Below are positions 1 through 8,369 of a stretch of DNA of 64,000 nt, in pieces. Source of the DNA: Burkholderia catarinensis (GTDB taxonomy: Bacteria; Pseudomonadota; Gammaproteobacteria; Burkholderiales; Burkholderiaceae). Under the pieces are notes generated by a model. The model searched no databases, was not told the DNA's origin, and worked only from the letters and a program-made list of their open reading frames with translations. The stretch spans positions 62,001 to 126,000 of the forward strand of contig NZ_MDEQ02000006.1 of the NCBI RefSeq assembly GCF_001883705.2, in the 5' to 3' direction. Each line of letters opens with the position of its first letter. The stretch's first letter is position 1. A program made the position numbers and the translations under genes.

Positions 1-682
1 GCGGCGTCAGGCGCCGCTCGACGCGCTGGCCGCCGAAACGGGCGGCCTCGCGCTCGCCGGCGACGCCGCGAACACCGCCGACTGGGCCGGCTTCCTGCCG
101 CGGATCGCCGAACGCTTCGGCCGCGTCGACGCGCTCGTCGCGTGCGCGGGCGGCCACGGCGTCGGCCGCGCGGACGAAACCGACGACGCGCAATGGCGCG
201 ATGCGATGCACGCGAACCTCGACACCGCGTTCGTCAGCGCGCGCGCGTGCCTGCCCGACCTGATCGCACAGCGCGGCAGCATCGTGCTGGTCGCGTCGAT
301 CGCGGCGCTCGCGGCCGGGCCCGGCGTATGCGGCTACACGGTCGGCAAGCACGCGCTGCTCGGGCTCGCGCGGTCGCTCGCGCGCGACTACGGGCCGCAC
401 GGCGTGCGGGCGAATGCCGTCTGCCCGGGCTGGGTCCGCACGCCGATGGCCGACGCGGAAATGGAACCGCTGATGGCCGCGCATGGCGACACGCTCGACC
501 GCGCGTATGCGCGCGTCAGCGCCGACGTGCCGCTGCGGCGCGCGGCCGATCCCGATGAAATCGCGGCCGTGTGCGCGTTCCTCGCGTCGCCGGATGCGTC
601 GTTCGTCACCGGCGCGACGCTCGTCGCCGATGGCGGCGCGATGGTCGTCGACGTGCCGACGCTCGCGTTCGACAAGCTTTGA
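1..682 (+). CDS. SDR family oxidoreductase (5' partial)
   Basis: C-terminal 226 residues of a short-chain dehydrogenase/reductase; the Rossmann start lies before the window and the frame is open from base 2. Visible family marks are CAGGHG (the NNAG-type turn), a catalytic Ser in the VLVASIAAL strand, YTVGK (the YxxxK pair), and a C-terminal strand ending in VTGATLVADGGAMV, all in the usual order. The protein is probably a cytosolic NAD(P)-dependent oxidoreductase of unknown substrate. A LysR regulator, an MHS transporter and a DUF2848 protein follow on the same strand, which suggests a small catabolic locus. The family call is firm; the substrate is unknown. Confidence 0.9.
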   Translation, partial: RRQAPLDALAAETGGLALAGDAANTADWAGFLPRIAERFGRVDALVACAGGHGVGRADETDDAQWRDAMHANLDTAFVSARACLPDLIAQRGSIVLVASIAALAAGPGVCGYTVGKHALLGLARSLARDYGPHGVRANAVCPGWVRTPMADAEMEPLMAAHGDTLDRAYARVSADVPLRRAADPDEIAAVCAFLASPDASFVTGATLVADGGAMVVDVPTLAFDKL

Positions 683-860
683 CGCGCGCGGGCGCGCCGC
701 TCGCGTGACGCATCGTCGCGGGTGGCGGCCGGCGTTCCGCGCCCGTCCCGCGGCACTCGACCGCCCGGCACGCACCCCCGTTAGTTTCCCGCCCCGGAAA
801 TCCGCTACCATCGACCGATCCGGCCGCCCCGCCCGGCACCGCCTCACGGCTCTGACCTCG

Positions 861-1907
861 ATGAACATCCGGTTTCTTGAAACCTTCGTCTGGCTCGCGA
901 AGCTGGAAAATTTCCGGCTCACGGCCGAGAAACTGCACACGACGCAGGCCGCCGTGTCGAGCCGCATCGCGTCGCTCGAGGAAGCATTCGACGTGCGCCT
1001 GTTCGACCGCAACACGCGCTCGGCCACGCTCACGCCCGCGGGCCGGCGCATGCTCGCCTACGCGGAGCGGATCGTGCGGCTCGACGGCGAAATGCGCCGC
1101 GACATCGATGCGGCGAGCGACGCGGGCCTGATCCGGATCGGCGTGATCGAATCGATCGTGCATAGCTGGTTCCCCGCATTGATGGCGCAACTGCGCGAGC
1201 GCTATCCGCGCCTCGACGTCGAGATCACGAGCGACACGACGCTGCACCTGATCCGCCTGCTCAGCACCGACGGCGTCGACCTGATCCTGCAGACCGACCC
1301 GGTGCCGGGCCCCGACTTCACGAACCTGCCGCTGTGCGAATTCCCGGTGCGCTGGGCCGCGAGCCCGCGCCTCGGGCTCGGCGGCCAGCCGCTCGACGTC
1401 GCGCGCCTCGCCGAATTTCCGATCATCAGCTTCTCGCGCCACTCGGGGCCGCACGCGACGATCGAGCGGCTGTTCGCGGCCGTCGAGCGGCCGGCCAGCA
1501 TCAACTGCATCACGTCGGTCGCCGCGATGATCCGCCTCGTCGCCGACGGCTTCGGCGTGGCCGCGCTGCCGCCCGCGATCATCGGGCGCGAGCTGCACGA
1601 AGGCGCGCTCGAACTGCTCGACGTCGAACCCGAATTCCCCGCGCTGCCGCTCGTCGCGACGTATCGCAGCCAGGGCCTGCCGGTTGCCGCGCGCATCGCG
1701 GAACTCGCGAGCGAAGTCGCGCGCGCGATGCCGGCCGCCGCGAGCCACGCCAAGCCGGCCGTACCGGCCGGGCCCGATAGCGTCGACGCCTCGCCCGCCC
1801 GCAAGACGGCAAAGACAAAGCCCCCTGCACAGGCGCAAGCGAAGCGCGCGACGAAAGCCGCGCCACCTGCCGCCACGCCCGCGAAACGCCGTCCGCGCCG
1901 CTCATAA
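861..1907 (+). CDS. LysR-type regulator with a basic Ala/Pro/Lys tail
   Basis: LysR-family regulator of 348 residues. The N-terminal winged HTH (about 1-60) carries the TTQAAVSSRIASLEE recognition region, and the effector domain (about 90-290) contains a typical VADGFGVAALP segment. The ATG at 861 gives the canonical MNIRFLETFV start. The last 55 residues or so are unusual: a low-complexity Ala/Pro/Lys/Arg tail with AKTK, AKRATKAAP and AKRRPRRS, resembling histone H1 or AlgP-type tails and absent from ordinary LysR proteins of about 300 residues. It probably controls the flanking SDR, transporter and DUF2848 genes. The family is certain; the role of the tail is unknown. Confidence 0.92.
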   Translation: MNIRFLETFVWLAKLENFRLTAEKLHTTQAAVSSRIASLEEAFDVRLFDRNTRSATLTPAGRRMLAYAERIVRLDGEMRRDIDAASDAGLIRIGVIESIVHSWFPALMAQLRERYPRLDVEITSDTTLHLIRLLSTDGVDLILQTDPVPGPDFTNLPLCEFPVRWAASPRLGLGGQPLDVARLAEFPIISFSRHSGPHATIERLFAAVERPASINCITSVAAMIRLVADGFGVAALPPAIIGRELHEGALELLDVEPEFPALPLVATYRSQGLPVAARIAELASEVARAMPAAASHAKPAVPAGPDSVDASPARKTAKTKPPAQAQAKRATKAAPPAATPAKRRPRRS

Positions 1908-2007
1908 GAAAACCTGTTCACCGCGAATTTGTTTTCTTGTTGGACGGGCACGGCGCGTCTTCGGGAAACTGCGGTTCCTGACACCCCCCGTCACGAGGAA
2001 CCCCGCG

Positions 2008-2703
2008 ATGACCCGCCTTTCCCTTCCGCATGGCCAGCTTTGCGTCTGGACGGATATCGACCCCGCGCACGAAGCCGACTTCAACGCGTGGTACGACCGC
2101 GAGCACATGCAGGAACGTGTCGCGATTCCCGGCTTCACGCACGCGCGGCGTTTTCGTGCGACCGATGGCGGCCCGCGCCAGTACCTCGCGCTGTACGTGA
2201 CGGACGTGCTCGACGTGTTCCGCGGCGATGCGTACCGGCGAGCCTTCACGCAGCAGACCGCGTGGTCGCTCGCGAACTTCGAACGCATGACGGGCACGCA
2301 GCGGCGCGTCGGAGAACTGACGATCGAGGCCGGCGACGGCGAAGGCGCGCATCTCGCGCTGTTCGTGCTGCCGCCGGATCGCATCGACGTGCCGCAACTG
2401 CGCGGTCGCTTCGATGATGTGCTGCGCGAACCGGGCATCCACGCCGCGCGGCTCTTTCGCACCGCGCCCGACCTGTCCGCGCCGATCGGCGCCGATGCGG
2501 CCGCCCGCCCGGCCGCCGATGCGCTCGTGCTGATCGAAGGCAGCGATGCGGCCGCGACGCGCCGCGTGGCCGCCGCGCTCGCCGGGCACGACGACGTGCG
2601 CACCTTCGACCTGCTGTGGCGCGCCGCCGCGCCGCTGCCGGTTGCGCGCAGCGAAGCCGAAGCCGAAGCCAAACCGGCCGCCGCTGCCGCACTGCCTGCC
2701 TGA
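2008..2703 (+). CDS. Conserved hypothetical protein, probable two-repeat ferredoxin-like fold
   Basis: 231 residues with no signal peptide. The N-terminal half has a WYDREHMQ motif followed by a PGFTHARRF strand, the pattern of small dimeric alpha/beta-barrel proteins (EthD or DUF4286-like). The second half, from about residue 110, looks like a weaker repeat of the same fold (FDDVLREPGIHAARLF). The C-terminus is Ala/Glu-rich with a short AEAEAE run. The ATG at 2008 is chosen because homology-like sequence starts there. It lies between the LysR gene and the MHS transporter, so an enzymatic role in the same catabolic locus is plausible, but no reaction can be assigned. Confidence 0.75.
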   Translation: MTRLSLPHGQLCVWTDIDPAHEADFNAWYDREHMQERVAIPGFTHARRFRATDGGPRQYLALYVTDVLDVFRGDAYRRAFTQQTAWSLANFERMTGTQRRVGELTIEAGDGEGAHLALFVLPPDRIDVPQLRGRFDDVLREPGIHAARLFRTAPDLSAPIGADAAARPAADALVLIEGSDAAATRRVAAALAGHDDVRTFDLLWRAAAPLPVARSEAEAEAKPAAAAALPA

Positions 2704-2789
2704 ACGCCGAACGCCGCCGCCGGCCACCGCGCATCCGCCATGCGCGCCGCGGCGCCGGCTCCGCGCCTCACCCCGTCATCCGTCACGAC

Positions 2790-4109
2790 ATGCCCGATAC
2801 CATGAGCACTCTCGCCCAGCCCGCCGCCCACGCGCCCCGCCGCGTCCGCACCAGCCGACTCGCGACCGCGAGCATGATCGGCACGTCGCTCGAGTGGTAC
2901 GACTTCACGATCTACAACACGCTCGCCGCGCTCGTCTTCAACCACCTGTTCTTTCCGTCGGTCGATCCGCTGGCCGGCACGATCCTCGCATTCTCGACCT
3001 ATGCGGTCGGCTACGTGTCACGCCCGCTCGGCGGTTTCGTGTTCGGCAACCTCGGCGACCGTATCGGCCGCCGCGCGGTGCTGATGCTCACGCTCGTGCT
3101 GATGGGGCTAACGACCGCGCTGATGGGCGTGCTGCCGACCTATGCGCAGGCCGGCATCCTGAGCCCGATCCTGCTCGTCGCGCTGCGCTTCGTGCAGGGC
3201 GTCGCGCTCGGCGGCGAATGGGCCGGCGCGGTGCTGCTGTCGGTCGAGCACGGCGACCAGAAACGGCGCGGGCTGTCCGCGTCGTGGACGCAGATGGGCC
3301 CGTCGTTCGGCACGCTGCTCGGCACCGGCTGCATCGCGCTCGTGACGCTGTCGACCACGTCCGGGGACTTCCTGTCGTGGGGCTGGCGCGTGCCGTTCGC
3401 GGCCAGCGCGCTGCTCGTCGTGTTCGGTTTCTGGCTGCGGCGCGGCGTCGACGAAACGCCGCAGTTCGAGCAGCTTGCCGAATCGCACGCGACCGCCGAC
3501 GTGCCCGTCGCCGACGTGCTGAAGTATCACTGGAAGCGCCTCTTGATCGCGGGCGGTTCGCGGATCGGCTCGGACGTGCTGTACGCGCTGATCGTCGTGT
3601 TCACGCTGACCTACGTGACGACCGTACTGCACCTGTCGCGCCCCGTCGCGCTGACGGCCGTGATGGTCGGCACGGCCTGCAACGCGCTCGCGGTGCCGTT
3701 CTTCGGCGCGCTGTCGGACCGCTTCGGCCGCAGGCCCGTGTATCTCGCCGGCGCGATCGCCGGCATCGTGTGGGCATTCGTGTTCTTCGCGATGCTCGAT
3801 TCGGCGCGCCCGGGTGCGATCGTCGCGGCCGTCGCGATCGGCCTCGTGATCCATGCGGTGATGTACGGCCCGCAGGGCGCGTTCGTGACCGAACAGTTCC
3901 CGACCCGCGTGCGCTACGCGGGCTCGTCGCTCGCGTACACGCTCGCCGGCATCGTCGGCGGCGGCTTCGCGCCGCTCGTGATCGCCACGCTGTTCCGGCA
4001 GACGGGCACGACGACGGCCGTGTCGCTGTACGTCACCGCCGCGCTCGTCGTCACGTCGATCGCGCTACTCGCCGCGCGCGAGACCGCGCACCGGCCGCTC
4101 GCAGATTGA
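2790..4109 (+). CDS. MFS transporter, metabolite:H+ symporter (MHS) family
   Basis: 439-residue inner-membrane transporter with about 12 hydrophobic segments. The SLEWYDFTIYN sequence in TM1 and the RPLGGFVFGNLGDRIGRR loop 2-3 are hallmarks of the MHS family (ProP, ShiA, KgtP and relatives), which import small carboxylates, betaines or aromatics with protons. Starts at 2790 (MPDT) or 2802 (MSTL) are both possible and neither has a strong SD. The neighbours (LysR, SDR, DUF2848) suggest it imports the substrate of this locus, probably an organic acid. The specific substrate cannot be read from the sequence. Confidence 0.9.
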   Translation: MPDTMSTLAQPAAHAPRRVRTSRLATASMIGTSLEWYDFTIYNTLAALVFNHLFFPSVDPLAGTILAFSTYAVGYVSRPLGGFVFGNLGDRIGRRAVLMLTLVLMGLTTALMGVLPTYAQAGILSPILLVALRFVQGVALGGEWAGAVLLSVEHGDQKRRGLSASWTQMGPSFGTLLGTGCIALVTLSTTSGDFLSWGWRVPFAASALLVVFGFWLRRGVDETPQFEQLAESHATADVPVADVLKYHWKRLLIAGGSRIGSDVLYALIVVFTLTYVTTVLHLSRPVALTAVMVGTACNALAVPFFGALSDRFGRRPVYLAGAIAGIVWAFVFFAMLDSARPGAIVAAVAIGLVIHAVMYGPQGAFVTEQFPTRVRYAGSSLAYTLAGIVGGGFAPLVIATLFRQTGTTTAVSLYVTAALVVTSIALLAARETAHRPLAD

Positions 4110-4158
4110 GCGGCGCTGAAAGCCGATTCATTCCTTCGCACTTCAAACGGATACCCGC

Positions 4159-4860
4159 ATGCAAGCCCTGTCGTTCAACGTGATTTCCCTGCACGGCGCG
4201 CCGGCGGCCGTCGACGTCGAGATCGAGCGCGTCGTGATCGCCGGCTGGGCCGGCCGCGACCCGGCCGCCATCCGCGCACACATCGACGAACTCGCGGCTC
4301 TCGGCGTCGCGCCGCCGTCGACCACGCCGTGCTTCTATCGCGTGTCGTCCGCGCTGCTCACGCAGGCGCCGTCGATCGGCGTGCTCGGCGCGCGCTCGGG
4401 CGGCGAGATCGAATGCGTGCTGGTCGACAGCCCGGCCGGCAGGCTCGTTACAGTCGGCTCCGATCATACGGACCGCGAAGTCGAGGCGTACGGCGTGGCG
4501 GTGTCGAAGCAGGTGTGTGCGAAACCGCTCGGCCGCGACGCGTGGCGCTATGCGGACGTCGCCGATCATTGGGATGCGATCGAGATGCGCTCGTGGCTCG
4601 TCTCGCGCAACGGCGAACGGATTGCGTACCAGCACGGCGCGGTCAGCGGCCTGCTCGCACCGGACGCGCTGTGGCAGCGTTTCGACGACCGCAGCACGAT
4701 GCCCGCGCGCTGCGCGATGTATGGCGGCACCGTCACCGTGCATGGCGCGATCGCGGCGATGGCCGACGGCGACGCGTTCGAGATGGAACTGCACGATCCG
4801 GTGCTCGGGCGCAGCCTGCGGCACCGGTATGCGGTTGACGTGTTGCCGGTGGTGGCGTGA
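4159..4860 (+). CDS. DUF2848 family protein
   Basis: 233-residue soluble protein. The TVGSDHTDREVEA segment and the overall pattern (an N-terminal strand with a HIDELAALGV helix, a PPSTTPCFYR turn, and a central SDHTDR motif) match the DUF2848 family, which is often found with amidases, fumarylacetoacetate-hydrolase-like enzymes and transporters. The fold is probably related to FAH-type hydrolases (inference). It lies 49 bp after the MHS transporter stop, so it is probably co-transcribed. No reaction is established for the family that I can name. Confidence 0.82.
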   Translation: MQALSFNVISLHGAPAAVDVEIERVVIAGWAGRDPAAIRAHIDELAALGVAPPSTTPCFYRVSSALLTQAPSIGVLGARSGGEIECVLVDSPAGRLVTVGSDHTDREVEAYGVAVSKQVCAKPLGRDAWRYADVADHWDAIEMRSWLVSRNGERIAYQHGAVSGLLAPDALWQRFDDRSTMPARCAMYGGTVTVHGAIAAMADGDAFEMELHDPVLGRSLRHRYAVDVLPVVA

Positions 4861-4944
4861 CGGTTAACGGCGCGTGCGACGGGTACTGATGCGAACGACG
4901 CACCTGCACGTTTCGCCCGCGGCCGCCTCGCGCTCCGCCGTTGC

Positions 4945-5928
4945 TTACTTCAGACACCCGAGCCCGGCCAGCGTCGCCTCCACCGCCGTATCGAGCGGCG
5001 TCACCGGCTCGCGGCCGAGCACGGCAGTCACCCGCGCGTTATCCAGGCGAATCGGCTCGCGCCACAGGTAGCGCATCTCGAGCAATTCGCGCAGCGTCGT
5101 CATGAACGGCGCCGCCACCCACACGAGCCACCACGGGAAATTCCGCACCACCGGCTGCATCCCGTGCCGCTGCGCGACGCGACACACGGCCTGCGCCATT
5201 TGCGTGCCGTCGGCGTCCCAGTGCCCGCCGAGATGAAAACGCGCGAACGGCTCCAGCGTGTCGCGGCGCTCGATCAGCTCGACCATCGTGCGGGCGGCGT
5301 CCGGCACATACGACCATTGATGCCCGATGCCGCGCCGCCCCGGCACGCTGACGGTCGCCACCGGCTGCCCCGCCTTGACGAACCCTTGCGCAAACCAGCT
5401 GTTGCCGGTGAGCTTCGGCCCGAAGAAATCGCCGGCGCGCACGATGATCGTGCGCACACCGTACCCGACCGCGTCCTGCAGGCGTCGCTCCAGCGCGACG
5501 CGGATCGCACCCTTGCGCGTCGACGGGTGCTGCGGCGCGTCTTCATGCAGCACCGGAAACGCGTCGGCGCCGTAGTTGTAGACCGTCCCCGGCAGCACGA
5601 CGGTTGCCTGCTCCGCCATCGCCGCCGCGATCGTGTTGTCGATCATCGGCAGCACCAGCGCGGACCAGTTCCGGTAGCCGGGCGGATTGACCGCGTGCAC
5701 GATCACGCTGCAGCCGCGCGCGGCCCGGACGACGGCATCGCGGTCCATCGCGTCGCCGCGCATCCATGCAATGCCGTCACGCTCCACGACCTCGGCGTCG
5801 AGCCCGCGCTTGAGCGCGCGCACCTGCCAGCCCGCGTCGCGCAACTGCCGCGCGACTTCCCCGCCAATCCCGCCGCTCGCGCCGAGCACGAGTGCCTGTC
5901 GTTGCGTCCCGCCTGCGTTCGTCGTCAT
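4945..5928 (-). CDS. NAD-dependent epimerase/dehydratase family protein
   Basis: Extended SDR of 327 residues. The N-terminal GASGGIGGEVARQL is the nucleotide-binding glycine motif. YNYGADAFPVL with a downstream Arg-rich helix occupies the active-site region, where the YxxxK pair is degenerate. The start at 5928 is favoured because AAGGAG lies 6 bases before this ATG; ATGs at 5964 and 5952 have no SD. It is divergent from the LysR gene at 6027 with a 98-bp shared promoter region, the classic regulator-target arrangement. The substrate is unknown; such proteins act on sugar nucleotides or as NmrA-like reductases. Confidence 0.88.
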   Translation of the reverse strand: MTTNAGGTQRQALVLGASGGIGGEVARQLRDAGWQVRALKRGLDAEVVERDGIAWMRGDAMDRDAVVRAARGCSVIVHAVNPPGYRNWSALVLPMIDNTIAAAMAEQATVVLPGTVYNYGADAFPVLHEDAPQHPSTRKGAIRVALERRLQDAVGYGVRTIIVRAGDFFGPKLTGNSWFAQGFVKAGQPVATVSVPGRRGIGHQWSYVPDAARTMVELIERRDTLEPFARFHLGGHWDADGTQMAQAVCRVAQRHGMQPVVRNFPWWLVWVAAPFMTTLRELLEMRYLWREPIRLDNARVTAVLGREPVTPLDTAVEATLAGLGCLK

Positions 5929-6026
5929 TGCCGCGCTCCTTGAATGATCCATCGTGAGACGCATTCTGGCGCGCCGGCGACTACAAAGGAATTGCCGAAC
6001 CTGCTTGATCAGCTATACATTTATGC

Positions 6027-6929
6027 ATGACCACCGACCTGAACTGGGAACGCTACCGCACCTTCCTCGCCGTGCTGACGGAAGGCTCGCTGTCCGGCGC
6101 GGCGCGCGCGCTCGGCATTACACAGCCGACGGCCGGCCGCCACGTCGCGGCGCTCGAGGCCGCGTTCGGCCAGACGCTGTTCACGCGCTCGCCGTCGGGG
6201 CTGCTGCCGACCGAGGCGGCGCTCGCGCTGCGCGGCCATGCGGAGGCACTGCGCAGCGCGGCGGCCGCGTTCGAGCGCGCGGCCGCGAGCCACGGCGCCG
6301 GCGTGCGCGGCATCGTGCGGATCTCGGCCAGTGACGTGATCGCCGTCGAGGTGCTGCCGCCCGTGCTCGCGCAATTGCGGCGCGACCATCCGGGGCTCGT
6401 CATCGAACTGGTGCCGACCGACCGCATCCAGGACGTGCTGAAGCGCGAGGCCGACATCGCGGTCCGGATGGCGCCGCCCGCGCAGGACGCGCTCGTCGCG
6501 CGGCGCATCGGCGAAATCGAAGTCGGGCTGTATGCGCGCGACGACTACGTGGCGCGCAACGGCGCGCCCGCGACGATCGACGAACTCGCGCATCACGCGC
6601 TGATCGGCTTCGATACGGTCACGCCGTTCATCCGCTCGGCGGGGCGCGGAATGCCGCTGTGGAAACGCGACGCGTTCGCGCTGCGCACCGACAGCAACCT
6701 TGCGCAGCTCGCGATGATCCGCGCCGGCTACGGGATCGGCTTCTGCCAGACGAGGCTCGCGAAACGCGACACGCGGCTCATGCCCATCCTGCCGGACGGG
6801 CCCGTGATGCGGCTGGAAACCTGGGTCGTGATGCACGAGGACCTGCGGACGAGCCCGCGCTGCCGAGCCGTGTTCGACGCGCTGGCCGACGGGCTGCGTG
6901 CGTATGTCGACGGAGAAGCCGCCGAGTAG
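6027..6929 (+). CDS. LysR-type transcriptional regulator
   Basis: 300-residue LysR protein with the DNA-binding domain at residues 1-65 (RYRTFLAVLTEGSLSGAARAL, then TQPTAGRHVAALE) and a periplasmic-binding-protein-like effector domain to the end. It is transcribed away from the epimerase gene at 5928, so it most likely controls that gene and itself. ATG 6027 gives MTTDLNWERY, the normal position before helix 1. No unusual extension. Confidence 0.93.
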   Translation: MTTDLNWERYRTFLAVLTEGSLSGAARALGITQPTAGRHVAALEAAFGQTLFTRSPSGLLPTEAALALRGHAEALRSAAAAFERAAASHGAGVRGIVRISASDVIAVEVLPPVLAQLRRDHPGLVIELVPTDRIQDVLKREADIAVRMAPPAQDALVARRIGEIEVGLYARDDYVARNGAPATIDELAHHALIGFDTVTPFIRSAGRGMPLWKRDAFALRTDSNLAQLAMIRAGYGIGFCQTRLAKRDTRLMPILPDGPVMRLETWVVMHEDLRTSPRCRAVFDALADGLRAYVDGEAAE

Positions 6930-6971
6930 ACGGATCCCGGCGACGGGCGCGAATGCATCGCGCGGACCGCG

Positions 6972-7292
6972 CTACTCGTAGATTTTCCCGGCGAACAGGA
7001 TGTCCGCGATGCGCCGCCACGGATTGTCGGGCACGTCGTAGAAGCGCAGCCCTTCCTCCGACGCCTCGGCCCAGTCGACCATCGCTTCCAGGTACTCGCC
7101 GATCGAGCGGTTTTCCCAGCCGAGCGCGGCGCGGGCGTACGGCGACGGCGGCACGTCGGCCTCGAGCTGCCGCTCCGTATTCCAGTCATGGCCGAGCACG
7201 CGCAGGAAGTGGATCAGCGAGCGCTCGTCGACCACGCGCTCCAGCGCGTCCTGCAGCTTCGCGGCCATCTGGCGTTGCAGTTCGTCGTTCAT
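6972..7292 (-). CDS. Small conserved protein, DUF7660-like
   Basis: 106 residues, acidic, no signal peptide. The sequence has a helix with SLIHFLRVLGHDW, then LGWENRSIGEYLEAMVDW, and ends with PWRRIADILFAGKIYE. The pattern WEN..(I/L)..(F/Y)LEAM..W, closing with W..(I/L)A.(I/L)L....YE, is what I associate with the DUF7660 group, whose function is unknown. It is convergent with the LysR gene ending at 6929. Many Burkholderia carry such stand-alone proteins; some relatives sit near immunity or polymorphic-toxin loci, but no toxin is present here. Confidence 0.72.
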   Translation of the reverse strand: MNDELQRQMAAKLQDALERVVDERSLIHFLRVLGHDWNTERQLEADVPPSPYARAALGWENRSIGEYLEAMVDWAEASEEGLRFYDVPDNPWRRIADILFAGKIYE

Positions 7293-7352
7293 GCTTGTCG
7301 TCCCTTGGCGCGCCTCTCAGGTACGCACCGCCGCGTGTCGCGCGGCCCGGTT

Positions 7353-8225
7353 TTACATCAGCAATTGCCTCGACAACACCTCGCGCGCCTGCGTGACCGA
7401 CTCGCGTTCGCCCGGCATCGGCGGCGTCAGCGAAAACACCGCGTCGGGCAGCGGCGGCAGCCGGTATTTCGCGCCGAGCCGCATCATGCCTTCGCCGATC
7501 GCCGACGCGCACAGGCAGCCGACGCCGAGCCCCGCCGCAAGCATCGACTGCAGCCCCGCGACACCCGACGCGCTGTGCACCAGTTGGTACGGCAGGTGCT
7601 GCTCGTCGAGCGAGCGCACCGCGACCTGATGCATCATGCAGTCGTCCGGCAGCAGCACGAGCGGCAGCGGCTCGGGCAACTGCTCGGCGAGCGCGGGCGA
7701 CGCGACCCACGACAGCGGCTCGCGCCGCAGCACCCAGCGCGTATCGGCCGATGCCGGCCGGAACGGCCCGCTCGACAGGTTCATCACCACGCCGAGATCG
7801 ACCTGCCCCCGCGCGTGCGCCGCCTCGATATCCGCGCTCTTCATCGCGCTCACGTGCAGGCTCAGTTGCGGGTAGCACTCCCGCAGCCGCGCGAGCAGGC
7901 CCGCGACCTCGTTGGTCCGGTAGTAGTCGGTGATCGCGACGCGCAGCTCGCCCTTGATCGCCTGCCCGCGCACTTCGTCGAACGCGGCCTCGTTCAGCGC
8001 GACGATGCGCCGTGCGTGCTGCAGCAGCCGCGAACCGGCCGGCGTCGGCTCGACGCCGCGCTTGCTGCGCACGAACAGCGGCACGCCGGCGCGCGATTCG
8101 AGCTTGCGCACCTGCTCGCTGACCGTCGACTGCGACAGGTGCAGCCGCGGCGCGGCGGCCGTCAGGCTGCCGGCGTCCGCGACCGCCGCGAAAGTGCGCA
8201 ACTGATCCAGGTCGAAACCGCGCAT
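7353..8225 (-). CDS. LysR-type transcriptional regulator
   Basis: 290-residue LysR regulator beginning MRGFDLDQLRTF. The HTH spans about residues 18-37 (GSLTAAAPRLHLSQSTVSEQ) and is followed by an ordinary effector domain with GVAGLQSMLAAGLGVGCL. GGAG lies 7 bases before the ATG at 8225, fixing the start. It is divergent from the DHA2-type efflux pump at 8370. An LTTR-type dyad lies 10 bp upstream of its start, so regulation of the pump and autoregulation are likely. Confidence 0.93.
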   Translation of the reverse strand: MRGFDLDQLRTFAAVADAGSLTAAAPRLHLSQSTVSEQVRKLESRAGVPLFVRSKRGVEPTPAGSRLLQHARRIVALNEAAFDEVRGQAIKGELRVAITDYYRTNEVAGLLARLRECYPQLSLHVSAMKSADIEAAHARGQVDLGVVMNLSSGPFRPASADTRWVLRREPLSWVASPALAEQLPEPLPLVLLPDDCMMHQVAVRSLDEQHLPYQLVHSASGVAGLQSMLAAGLGVGCLCASAIGEGMMRLGAKYRLPPLPDAVFSLTPPMPGERESVTQAREVLSRQLLM

Positions 8226-8235
8226 CGCCGTTCTC

Positions 8236-8260
8236 CATCCATCGATTAACCCGATGGATG
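8236..8260. promoter_or_regulatory. LysR-type operator dyad
   Basis: Perfect 9-bp inverted repeat CATCCATCG (8236-8244) / CGATGGATG (8252-8260) around ATTAACC. Its centre contains TCG-N7-CGA, a T-N11-A LysR box. It overlaps the leader of the LysR gene starting at 8225 and faces the MFS gene at 8370, the usual place for an LTTR recognition site. Confidence 0.6.
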
Positions 8261-8369
8261 CTACCACTCTTTCCCGCTTTTCCGAATCATAGACCCCGCC
8301 CAGAATACGGGGCAACGGCTTGCCTGCCGCGCTCGCGCATACGGCCCTCATTTTTCGGATCCTGCTTTC

